Position numbers and translations under genes: made by a program. From Lantana camara (taxonomy: Eukaryota > Streptophyta > Magnoliopsida > Lamiales > Verbenaceae): a stretch of DNA of 64,000 nt. The notes beneath the pieces are model-generated. The model worked only from the letters and a program-made list of their open reading frames with translations. It did not search any database and was not told the DNA's origin. This document shows, in pieces, positions 11,290 through 22,175 of this stretch (the stretch's first letter is position 1; each line of letters begins with the position of its first letter). The stretch covers positions 34,717,001 to 34,781,000 of the forward strand of contig CM074858.1 of the NCBI GenBank assembly GCA_037501455.1, written 5' to 3'.

Positions 11290-12597
11290 GGAGAATCTGT
11301 CCTCAGGTTCGCTGCTTGAACCAACTCCGGATATAATTCCTCATCTTTTCTTTAGTCTCCTAAGTCGATTCCTCAGATTTCTGATCTCTCCATAACACTC
11401 TGACCAAGGGAATCTGCTTGTTTCTCAACACTTGTACTTTCTGATCCTGAATCTCAACTAGGTGCTTCACAATCGTCAAATCGGACTCAAGTTGTACCTC
11501 TTCAACCGGTAAAATCGTCGACTCATAGGGGTAGAACTTCCGAAGCTATGAAACGTGGAACACATTATGAATCCCAATCAAACTCGGCGGTAGGTCCAAC
11601 CTATACGCCACCTCTCCAATCCTCTCTAGAATCTCAAACGGTCTAAGATATCGAGGGCTAAGCTTCCCACCTCTACCAATACGAGAAAAACCCTTCCTAG
11701 GAGATGCTTTCAAGAAGACACGATCTCCGACCTCAAACTCGAGGGGCCTTCTCCTCTTATCAGCATAACTCTTCTGTCTATCCTAAGCTGCTTTCATTCT
11801 CTGCTGAATCAACTTAACCTTCTCAACCGTCTTCTCAATCTTAGACGAGGCCTTACCTCTCGTGAGCTTACCCTCCTTAGTCTATCGCTAATCCTCAATA
11901 TCCCAATAACGTGGCGACCTGCACTTCCTCCCATAAAGTGCCTCGTAAGGGGCCATACCAATCGAAGCCTGAAAGTTGTTGTTGTAAGAGAACTCAACCA
12001 AGGTCAAGTGCTTATCCCACTTATCCTTAAAATCCAATGCACATGCCCTGAACATATCCTCGAGATACTTAATCAGCCGCTCTGATTATCCATCAGTCTG
12101 AGGATGTGATGCGATGCTAAACTTAAGCTTTGTACCCAAGCACCTCTGAAGATCCTGCCAAAAACTAGCTGTAAACCGAGGATCCCGATCTGACACGATG
12201 CTATCTGGAACTCCATGTAGTTTCACTATCTCATTACAATACAATTCGTCCAACTTAGGTACCTTATCCGTCATCCGAACTTTAAGGAAATGGGCAGACT
12301 TAGTCAAACGGTCTATCACTACCGAAATCCCGTCGAATCCTCTCCTAGACCTCGGCAGGCCGGACACAAAGTCCATAGTCACCTGCTCCCACTTCCACTC
12401 CGGTATCGGAATTGGTTGGAGAGTACCTCCCGGTTTCTGATGTTCTGCCTTAACCATCTGGCATGTCAGACATCACTTCACAAAGAATGCGACATCCCTC
12501 TTCATGCCACTCCACCAATACAACTCTTTCAAGTCCCGATACATCTTCGTACCTACTGGGTGAATGAAATAACCGGAGCGGTGCACCTCCTCAAGTA
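11290..12597 (-). pseudogene. Element E integrase, broken
   Basis: Minus-strand reading gives a gypsy integrase. A zinc-finger-like part (YWWSGMKRDV, CQMVKAEH) is followed by the catalytic core: DFVSGLP with the first Asp, SDRDPRF with the second Asp, then HPQTDG followed at once by a stop just before the expected SERLIK region. The open core spans 12457-12086. Downstream in the same frame are VEFSYNNNFQASIGMAPYEALYGRKCRSP-type sequence (here YGRKCRSP), the FEVGDRVFLK and LSPRYLRPFEIL blocks, FHVS, and a tail with VQVLRNKQIPLVRVLW that resembles a chromodomain. At least six in-frame stops are present. The frame continues into the RNase H end at 24380 once C1 is removed. Confidence 0.85.
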
Positions 12598-12602
12598 TTA
12601 CC

Positions 12603-13945
12603 TGTTGGGATTAGTACCCTGAAAATCCAATTTCTTTGTAAATACTTTTTATTTTGTTGGATTAATAAAACCGAAATTATCGCAAGTTACGAGTATATTA
12701 ACATAATTAATAACGTGTGATGATATTCTTATATGAAATGTGTTTCATAGGAAAGGACTTTGGATATCAAAATCACGTGTTATTAAAGTTGTAGTCGATA
12801 TGATAAGAATAAGTTCTTATCGAGACTATAATGTGTTATATAAGATGATTAGTCTTTCGTCATAGGGAAATGGAGTTTCCAGTTATCACACATTGATGAT
12901 TTTCAATAGATTTGGAAACATCGAACTGGACCACAAAGATAGTTCATTTTAAACTACTATCTAAAATGAACAAATCTTATGGAGCATTGAACTCTTACGG
13001 CCCAAATCGCGCCACGTCATTATGAATCAACGGTCCAGATTTGATCTGGACCGGGTCGGTCAAACGGGTCAGGGACGGGTCAATGGGTCGGTTCGCGGAT
13101 AGGGTCGGACCGGGTCCGATTCCGGGTCGGAGCAGATCCGAACACGTGGCAGCTCCAGAAGAGGCCACGTCACCGGAAACCCTAAACCTCAAGTGATCAC
13201 ACGTGACAGCTCAGATCGGTGAGCGGCCGGCGGTGTTGGATGCGTGGCTGAGAGATCTACGACGTGGTCACCTTGGTTTTCGTACCCAAGTTGCACACGC
13301 AAGTGGGGGGTGAAATTACTATTTTACCCTCGGTTTTTCCCCTATAAATGGGGGCCTTGGCATTTCATTTTTTCCATCTAACTTTGGGAGGTGGTTTTGG
13401 CTGAGTCTAAGCTTTGAAACCATATCCCATTCTCCTAGTTAATTCCGATTTATTTTAGAATTAATTTTAATTAGGTGTTTATATATAAGCACCTGATTTC
13501 GGGAGAATAAACCCTGAAAAGGGTTTTTAGTTTAAAGTTTTATTTTCTCTAAGTATTTAGAGAAATACTTTTGGAGCCCACACTCTGAGGGTGTCCCTGG
13601 GGTAATTGCAGGGAAGTTCTGCCGGTTTCGCGAGGAGATCGGATATCGGGTCCTCGGGAGGCGAATTCCGGAAGCAATAGCCATCTTCGGTGAAAGGTAT
13701 TTTATATTGTTTTTTTTTATTTAAGCATGATGAATTAGGTGCTCTTAAGTGTTAATTGCATGCTTTATTTATCTGCTTTGTGATTTAAAATTTATTCTCA
13801 ATTACATGTATATACTTGAGTAGTTCCGGCTAGTCTTCCGCTGTTTGTATTTAAATATTTTAGAAATATTTTGATGCCTGTACATTAAAGTAAAATTTTA
13901 AAATGTGGTCCCGGACTGCTACTGTTCTGGGCCCACCTCCCAGCA
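12603..13945 (+). repeat. 5' LTR of copia C1, internally deleted
   Basis: A 1343-bp LTR, TGTTGGGATTAG to CCTCCCAGCA. Compared with the 3' LTR it lacks about 825 bp, at 12997/12998 (the 3' LTR has extra sequence from about 22571 to 23398). The TATA-like block (CCTATAAATGGGG, about 13341) and the downstream part are kept. Confidence 0.9.
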
Positions 13946-13947
13946 AC

Positions 13948-13960
13948 TGGTATCAGAGCC
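13948..13960 (+). other. Primer-binding site of C1
   Basis: TGGTATCAGAGCC lies two bases after the 5' LTR. It is complementary to the 3' end of initiator tRNA-Met, the usual primer of plant copia elements. Confidence 0.9.
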
Positions 13961-15097
13961 ATTCTCTAGATATATACATTCATTGATATGATGCATGCGA
14001 TACATAATTTTAAATCTGCTACTGTGCACGTAAATTTTGTCAAAGGAAACTGGTTTTTAAGTGGGACCATTGAGACCCCTCCAGTGTTTCCTGGGAATTT
14101 AAGTGGAATGGTAATTTTCCGGGAATCGATATCAATAATCTTCCTGGTTAATTACCGAATCAGTAAACATGATTCAAATTATGAGATAATTTATTTATAA
14201 CATGTTTACTTTATGCCATTTATTTTAAGCATAATAATTATGTGATAATTATGTGAAAGCATGCTTAATTAATTGTTTTATTTTATGGCATGATCATGAT
14301 AACATGAGATGTTATGCTATTTTCAATTATGCATATTTTATTTGATATGATTAGATAAATAATGTTTAATAGAGAATTGAACAAGATGCATAATTGGATT
14401 AATATTTTTTCGGCCTAATTAATAAAGAGTTATTAAATAGACTTGAAAATATTACTAGGGTTATAAATACGATGTATTAATCCAAGTGGGAGCATATTAA
14501 TTAGATTAATCACTTTCAATTTTAAGACGCCAAATAGATTATGTGATAATCAAAGATAATCCACAACTCTAAAAAATTCAAGTGGGAGCAAGATGAAATA
14601 GATGGATTCTTACGGTCTCCATTGCCCGTCTATAGTATAGTGGATACGTACTACTCCCTTCGGCGGGTATGTGTTCGTGGTATACAAGATTAGACTTCTT
14701 CGGATAGAATGAAATACGAGGAAAGTCAAGCACGACCACGCTTCCGTGGAGTGTCTTGACCTACTAGTATGAATTTCTAGGTAATGGTGTACACTTGACT
14801 GAATGATGTATTAACCTCCCTTCGGAGCTCTGTTACACTCACTTAGAGACCAAAGGTTGACGTCGTGGATTAACATAGTTTGGTAATAGTTGCCTGGATA
14901 ACATGTTAATTAAGAATAGTTCTTGCTTTTCTAAGTAGTTTTCGACCTCGCTTCCGGGGAGCTAACTGCGGTTAGTTAAGTCATCATTGCGTAAACCAAA
15001 ATGCATTCTGTGGATTTCATTTAATGGTTAGATGCTAAAGAAATAATATACAGATTCATAACTTGCGCATATTTTTAAATATTTCAGTTTTAAAACA
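13961..15097 (+). other. Untranslated leader of C1
   Basis: 1.1 kb between the PBS and gag without a credible reading frame. It contains 'aagtgggagca' polypurine-like copies (near 14484 and 14580). Between 14655 and 14963 there are four or five spaced GC-rich motifs able to form small hairpins around CTTC or TTCG, such as CCACGCTTCCGTGG (14737-14750) and CTCCCTTCGGAG (14817-14828). Confidence 0.6.
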
Positions 15098-16026
15098 ATG
15101 ACGCCCGCTAGCCCGCTTCAATCGATTATTAAGGAAAATAGGCTTGAAGGTTCAAACTATGCTGATTGGAAAATGAATCTTGATATCGTGCTTGGACACG
15201 AGGGTTTGAAATATGTGCTCACTGAACCTTGTCCGGGAGTACCAGAAACCACAGCCACGCAAGCTTTGAAAGACAACTATGCCAAGTGGATCAAGCACAA
15301 TGATCTGGCTATGTCTTAGATCCTGGCATATGTCTCAAATGTTCTTCAGCATCAAATGCATGAAATGCCTACTGCTAAGAACATGATGGAACATGTTCAT
15401 CAGATGTTCGGTGGACAGAATCGTGCACATAGGCACGAGCTGATGAGAAGGTTGGTGGTAACTAAGATATCTGAAGGATCACCTGTTCAGGATCATGTTA
15501 TGAACATGATGGCTTATCTGAACGAAATTGAGAGTCTAGGTGCTAAGATGGATAATCTCAGCAAACAGGACATGATCCTGTGCTCTCTACCAAAATCATT
15601 CGATACGTTCAGGCAGAACTATTCTATGAATAAGTTGGATTTTACTATTCTATGCCTGAACTAATGAATGAACTCAAGGTGATAGAAGGGGTAATGAATG
15701 CTAAGGGAACAGTTCTCCTGGCACAGGCATCGACCTCCATGGCTCTAAAAGCCAATAAGTGGAAGAAAGGAAAGGGAAAAGTTTCCCATCCTAAAGGTAA
15801 GGTTCAGAAGAAGAAAGCTAAGCCAAGCAAGGAAAAATGTTTCCATTGTGGTGGTAATGGGCACTGGAAAAGGAATTGCCCAAAGTACTTAGCCAGTCTT
15901 CCTGCTAAGTCTTCTGCACAAGGTATGGTGATGTTTTGTTTATTAGAAGTATATTTAGTTGGAAGTCTACCAGATTCCTGGTGTGTGGACTCAGGTTCAA
16001 CTAATCATATCTGCAATTCATTGTAG
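15098..16026 (+). pseudogene. C1 gag and start of protease, broken
   Basis: Copia Gag. It opens MTPASPLQSIIKENRLEGSN with the usual 'NRLxGxNYxxWK' motif, then a Gag core up to 15660. A stop follows SxAMS at 15317-15319, and a frameshift near 15640-15655 moves the frame to the one starting at 15652. A Lys-rich stretch and one CCHC zinc knuckle (CFHCGGNGHWKRNC, about 15838) follow. The aspartic protease motif WCVDSGSTNH comes next at about 15980, ended by a stop at 16024-16026. In an intact element these are parts of one polyprotein that coats and matures the virus-like particle. Confidence 0.88.
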
Positions 16027-16062
16027 GGATTCAAGCTAACCAGGAAGCTTGAAGACGGCGAG

Positions 16063-16694
16063 ATGCAGCTACTGCTCGGAGATAATACTAGTATATTTGT
16101 ATTAGCAGTAGGGACTGTAGAACTATTTTTTGGCAGTAGGGTTTTGATTTTGAAAGACACTTTATGTGTAGCGTCTATACGCAGAAATCTGATTTCTGTT
16201 AGTTGTTTAATGAATAATGGTTTTAGTGTTTATTTTGAACAATGTTTAACCATTAAGCATAATAAAGGGTTTATTTGCTCTGGTACAGTAAGCGATGGTC
16301 TTTTCTTATTATACCCTGATAAAAACCCTAATTCCGAACTTAACGCTACTAAACTTGACTTACCATCCAAGAGAAAAGCTCCTATGCCCAACGAGGCTTA
16401 TAAGTGGCACCTACGGCTTGGTCATATTAATTTGAATAGGATCCAAAGACTAATTTCGGATGGACTATTGAGTCCTTTGGACTTGACAGAACTTCTAGTC
16501 TGCGAATCCTGTTTAGAAGGAAAAATGACCAAGAGGTCTTTCAAGACTAAAGGTAATCGAGCCATAGAGTTGCTTGAATTAATTCATACAGATGTGTGTG
16601 GTCCTATGAGTGTTCAAGCAAGAGGAGGTTTTGAGTATTTCATCACTTTTACGGATGATTATTCAATATATGGATACGTCTATTTGATGAGACA
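16063..16694 (+). pseudogene. C1 protease end and integrase N-terminus
   Basis: Continues the copia polyprotein after the protease stop. The GAG-pre-integrase zinc-binding region has HLRLGHIN at about residue 119 and CESCLEGK at about residue 150. HTDVCGPM supplies the first catalytic Asp of integrase. The frame reads YLMRH and is then cut by solo LTR S1 at 16695. It resumes as KSEAFEKFKEYK at 19800, as expected in copia integrases, which proves the insertion point. Confidence 0.9.
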
Positions 16695-19600
16695 TGTAAC
16701 ATCCCGCTCGTCCGGCCTTTCTAGGTACGCCTTCACGGGTGAGCTATGTGTGCTTTTAATTATTTAATTATGTAAATTAAGTGTTTATTATACTTCTATG
16801 TGATATATTTGAATTATTTGAAACTTATTTGACCTTATGTGATTTACTTATACGTATTCGTTTTCTTTGTTTCGTTCTTCCTCCGTTTATGTCCGTTTTC
16901 GTTTTCGATTTTTGTGACTACGTGGTATGTGCGACTTATATGTGTTATGAATGTATCTTTATGCTCATTACTTGTTTTTGAGTTCGTTTGATATTGTTTT
17001 GAAACCATTTTATGTTTTAGGGACATAAGGGCCTAACGGGCTTTAGCGCACCTTGTGTTCCGGAAGGCGTAACTTGAGCTCGGGAATTCGGATTCGAATT
17101 CCGGAAGATGCGTTGGACTTGCAACGAAGAAATCAAGAAAAATAATCAAGATCCATATTTTTCTAAGCCTATTTGATCCCCCGTTTTTCGACCGGAACGA
17201 GCCCTTGTGCTTAAGAGTACCCTTTTGTTGACTAATCTTCACTTGTGGGACCCCATTTAAACCCAATTAAGCCCCTAACCTTGACTTATATGTATCTAAC
17301 CATCCCTCACTCTCTCCTACTCCCTCATTTCGTCCCAAACACAAAGAAAAAGAAGGGAAAGTGCAGCAACTTCAGCTCCAAGAAGAGAAGAAAGAAACCC
17401 TTGGCCATTTTCATGATTTTGAGCTCAAATCACATCCAAAGCTTCTCTAATTTGAAAGGTAAGTTTATGATTGTAATCTACACTCTCTCCTCTCTCTTTT
17501 ATGTTCCTTTGAGTTGAATTCATTGGTTGATTCTTGAGTTCTAGCAAGCATGTGAATAGTAGAGATTGGATGAATTTGATGATTCTTGCTTCCCTTCTTG
17601 TTCCCTTGATTCTTGGTGATGATATATTGCTTCTATAACTTGATTCTATGTATTTATCACATCTTCTTTCATGGTTGCTTGATTATGAGTGATTGGCCAT
17701 TGATGAGTGCTTGAGAATTGGATGATAACTTGATGCATTTCTTCCCCATTTCCTTGCTTTCTTTCTTGCATATTTGGTGGTTGAAGTTGTTGCTGCTTAT
17801 ATGGCATGAATCTATGATGAATTAGTGTTATTTTCATGTTTGGTTTATGTGTTTTCATTGGCTTAAGAGACTCCCCAAGGCTTGCACCGAAATCCCCTAT
17901 TTTTCTCTCCAAATCTGATATGTTGCTTGCTGTCTGGTCCTCTCTGTACCGAGACACGGGGGTGTTTCGGTTTGCTCTATGTTGGTGACACGGGCGTGTC
18001 ACCTTCTGGTATCCGTTGTTCGTCTCCTGTACTGAGACACAGATGTGTCTCAGCTTGTTCTTCCAGGGGGGTATGGGCATGTCCCCTAGGAATTCTCTTT
18101 TTTCGCCCGTCTTTGCATGGCTTTGCTTCCTTTTCATTTCTTTTAGTTAGCTTTCTTGTCTTGTTTATGACTTGTATGCTTCATTAACTTATTATATTTT
18201 GTGTTAAGCTTAATGTTGTGAATCCTTGACTTGTTTTATACCCTCGTTTGTGAATTATGAACTTATATGCAACACATGCTCTCATATGACGTAAGTGTGA
18301 ATTTATTTTATGTCCTTTGCATCATGAACATATATACGCATCCGCCGAGCATCTAATGTTGTTCATATTGAGTCTAAGTTTGTCTTTATCTCTGCCTTGC
18401 CTTTAGGTTCGTTCCTTGGTTGACGAGGTTGTCCTCTAGACGTTCGTTTGCTTCCTTTGTTCCCGTTGCCTCTCGGAGGTGAGGTTTCTTTCTTTTTAGC
18501 TATTATGACCTACAACCCAATATGTAATTTAAGCCCGCATGCGAACTATATATATACGTATAAATAAGTTCTTGATATGTATTTTGCGGGATTTGGCCCA
18601 TTTGCTAAGAAATCCGTTGAAAATGCTTTTATACGTATGTAAGTTATGTTTTGTTTATTCGTTTTCGAAAAAGGTTGGTGTGTGTACGTGTTAAGTTTTG
18701 ACGAGATAAGCTTTTGTGATAAGTATATGCTTTGTGGGATATGTGTGTGTGAGTTCTGTGATCTGTGTGTGGGCCCCGAAGAAGTGGTATGTGATCTCGG
18801 GTCGGCCATGGGGTCGCCGGGCTCTCTCATCAACACGACTCCATTTACGGGAGACTTAGTTTTCCTATGCCGACGGAGCACTTTAAGGTTGGCCGTCAAA
18901 GGAACCGGGTGGGATCCTCTGGTTCACAAGTTTCGTTCTGTGGAGGGTAGAGAGGGGCACCTCTCTTCCCCAATGGTGTGGAGGTGGGATTGTTTATGAG
19001 TTTTGTTTTGGTATGAGTAAGTGTGTGTGAGAACTCGTTCTCGCAGTATTATGTTTATGCTTATGCTTATGTATCCGATACGGATTGTGAAACGGGGTGG
19101 ACTCATAACTAGTAAAACGTGGATGATTTTGGCCTTTGGCCCTAAATCTTTACTTGTATATATATAGTATCACGGGTGAAACCCTTTTGGATTCAAAAAC
19201 CACACCCGGTTCATGAACACTTTTGGTTTGAATATGCTATGCGTCTACATATACGTATGTGTGCATGTGCAGCCCCCTCACCAGTCTCTAGGACTGACCC
19301 TCGTTGCTTCTTTCTTTTTCCCTTTTGTTTTGAGCTTTGCAGGTGCCCGGTTGGGAGTCTGGCTAGGCGGCGGTTGTCTTTCGAGTCTTGGGTGTCGTTC
19401 GAGTCTTTGTAGCGTCCTTGCATTTGCATATTTACTTTCCTGCTTCGGTACTATGTATATTTGGTACTACGTATAAATAATTAGAAGCTATGTTCTGTAA
19501 TGTGAAGCTTGAATATTTCTTTTGGCCCGGGGGTGGGCAAAGCATGTTGCAGTATGTATATCTTGTTTTAGGCTTATATGCCTGTAATTGGTTTTGTTAT

Positions 19601-19794
19601 TTGATCCTGTAGCTTCCGCACTTTCGATTTATTTTGTTGCGCACTCTGTCCAGGGTCTACACCGCCTAGCCTAGAGTTGATTTTTGTTTCTCACCCGTTC
19701 GCCATAGTTCGACGCGGGGACGGAGTTCCCATTTCGGCACCCGGGTTGGGCTATGGTGCGGGGGATGTGGCGCCCTCCGCTCCGGGGTGTTACA
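16695..19794 (+). mobile_element. Gypsy solo LTR S1 inside C1 integrase
   Basis: A 3100-bp LTR, TGTAACATCCCG to GGGGTGTTACA, with a perfect 5-bp TSD AGACA (16690-16694 and 19795-19799). It has the gypsy-LTR end block 'gtgcgggggatgtgg' and a palindrome cluster at 17949-18085. The short frames within it have no recognisable domain. It is the innermost, hence among the youngest, insertion of the nest. Confidence 0.94.
17949..18085. repeat. Palindrome cluster in LTR S1
   Basis: Arms CCGAGACAC/GTGTTTCGG (17949-17970, one mismatch), GGTGACACGGGCGTGTCACC (17984-18003, perfect 9-bp arms), 10-bp perfect arms CTGAGACACA/TGTGTCTCAG (18032-18053) and an imperfect one at 18066-18087. Sequences differ from the clusters in E, H, G and J. 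Confidence 0.8.
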
Positions 19795-19799
19795 AGACA

Positions 19800-22161
19800 T
19801 AAGTCTGAAGCTTTTGAAAAGTTCAAAGAATATAAGGCTGAAGTCGAGAATCAAATTTGAAAACGTATAAAGGCACTGTGATCGGATCGTGGTGGAGAAT
19901 ATTTATCTACAGAGTTTCTAGAATTTCTCACTGCAAATGGGATTAAATCTCAGTTATCTGCACCGGGTACACCCCAACAGAATGGTGTTGCAGAAAGGAG
20001 AAATAGAACTCTAATGGAAATGGTAAGATCCATGATGAGCCATGCTACCCTACTGAGTTCGTTTTGGGGCTTTGCTCTCGAAACAACAGCTCACATAATA
20101 AACCATGTTCCATCCAAGTCAGTTCCTAAAACACCGACGGTACTGTGGCGAGGGCGGAAGCCTAGTATCTCCTATCTTCGGATATGGGGAAGCCCAGCCC
20201 ATGTGTTAAGAAAGGATTCTGACAAGTTGGAATCAAGAACAGAGGTTTGTTTGTTCATAGGTTATCCTAAAGGAACAAGAGGTGGGATATTTTACGATCC
20301 GAGAGATCACAAAGTGTTTGTAAGCACTAATGCTAAATATCTCGAAGACGATTTCGTAAATGACCACAAGGGTAGAAGTAAAATAGTGCTAGAAGAAATG
20401 ACAGTATCAGATACTGAACTCCGAGAACCCATAACAACTGAAAATGTGATGGATACATATGATCTACCAGATACGACATATGATGTAAGGACAAGTACAC
20501 TACAACCCCGTCATAGTGGGAGGATTGTCAGGGCACCTGACAGATACTTAGGATTAACCCAAGTGGTTGAATCTGACATATCTGATCCTATCACATATGA
20601 TGAAGCTATAAAAGATATAGACGCTGACCGTTGGGTCAAAGCCATGGAATTTGAGTTAGATTCAATGTATTCTAATAAAGTCTGGGAACTTGTAAAGGCG
20701 CCTAAGGGCATTAAACCTATTGGATGCAAATGGGTTTACAAGTGGAAAAGAGGAGTGGACGGAAAGGTAGAAACCTTTAAAGCAAGGCTTGTGGCAAAGG
20801 GTTATACTCAGAAAGAAGGTATCGATTACGATGAAACCTTCTCGCCCGTAGCTATGCTTAAGTCCATAAGGATTCTTCTCTCCATTGCCGCTTATTATGA
20901 TTATGAAATCTGGCAAATGGATGTAAAGACTGCCTTCTTGAACGGGCAACTTCAAGAAGAGATATACATGGCTCAACCTGAGGGTTTTATAGCCAGAAAT
21001 CAGGAGCATATGGTATGCAAACTTAATAGATCAATCTATGGTCTTAAGCAAGCATCTAGATCATGCAACATCAGATTTAATGAAGCAATTAAATCCTTTG
21101 GATTTATACAGTTGCCTGATGAACCATGTGTGTACAAAAGACATCAGAGTAGTGTTGTAACATTTTTAGTTTTATACGTAGACGATATTTTGCTCATTGG
21201 GAATGACACAGGAGTATTGTCAGCAGTCAAGATTTGGTTGTCAAATCAGTTTGACATGAAAGACCTAGGTGAGGCCAGTTATATTTTAGGGATCAGACTT
21301 TGTCGTGATCGTAAGAATAAAATGATTGGTTTATCACAAGCAGCATATATAGATAAGATGCTGGCAAGGTACAATATGGTTGACTCTAAGAAAGGTTCAT
21401 TACCTTTCCGACATGGAGTTCATCTGTCTCGAGATCAGTATCCCAAGACAGCTGAAGAGACAGAGGAAATGAAAAATATTTCGTATGCTTCGGCAGTCGG
21501 AAGCCTCATGTATGCCATGTTATGTACAAGGCCAGATATCTGTTATGCTGTGGGTATGGTCAGCAGATATCAGTCAAACCCTGGACCTCAACATTGGATA
21601 GCTGTAAATCATATATTGAAGTACTTGAGAAGAACTCGGGATTATATGCTTATTTATCGCAGTGATGAGCTCATTCGTATAGGGTACACAGATTCAGATT
21701 TTCAATCTGACTTAGATTCTAGACGTTCGACGTCTGGATACGTGTTTACTCTGGGAGGAGCAGCCATAAGTTGGAGGAGTATTAAGCAGAGTTGCATTGT
21801 TGACTCCACCATGGAAGCCGAATACGTGGCAGCTTCGGAAGCAGCCAAAGAAGCGTATTGGTTTAGAAATTTCCTGATAGATTTAGAAGTCATCAAAGAT
21901 GGACTTACACCAATCACATTGTACTGTGACAATGCTGGAGAGGTGGCCAACTCCAAGGAACCTCGAAGTCATAAGCGTGCAAAGCACATCGAGAGAAAGT
22001 TCCACATTATTCGAGATTATGTGGAACGTGGAGAAGTGGCAGTAGTAAAGATTGACTCGGTAAACAATCTGGCAGATCCCTTCACTAAGACTTTGGTGCA
22101 AAAGAGTTTTAATACTCATGTAGAAGGGATGGGGCTTAGATGTGTAGCCAATTGGATTTAG
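19800..22161 (+). pseudogene. C1 integrase end, reverse transcriptase and RNase H
   Basis: After two stops near 19857-19880 the frame is open from 20014 to 22161 (715 residues). Integrase motifs SDRGGEY, PGTPQQNGVAERRNRTL and the WGSPAHV region lie at the start. Reverse transcriptase runs from about residue 200 (WVKAMEFELDSMYSNKVWEL), with KARLVAKGYTQ, the catalytic YVDDILLIGND at about residue 390, and PDICYAVGMVSRYQSNP. RNase H has YTDSDFQSD, STMEAEYVAASEAAKEA and LYCDNAGEVANSKEPRSHKRAKHIERK-type blocks (given here in part), ending NLADPFTKTL. This half looks catalytically complete. It is a defunct copy only because of damage upstream. Confidence 0.92.
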
Positions 22162-22175
22162 GGCAAGTGGGAGAT
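22162..22175 (+). other. Polypurine tract of C1
   Basis: GGCAAGTGGGAGAT directly before the 3' LTR. The same CAAGTGGGAGAT is found at the PPT of C2 (49299-49312, minus), so C1 and C2 belong to related copia lineages. Confidence 0.85.

Noticed and set aside
18546..18999. Opposed 117-residue frames in S1 as genes
   Set aside because: They lie inside a solo LTR with perfect TSD, show no domain, and overlap on both strands.
20014..22161. The 715-residue open frame as a host gene
   Set aside because: It has copia integrase, RT and RNase H motifs in order and lies between matching LTRs.
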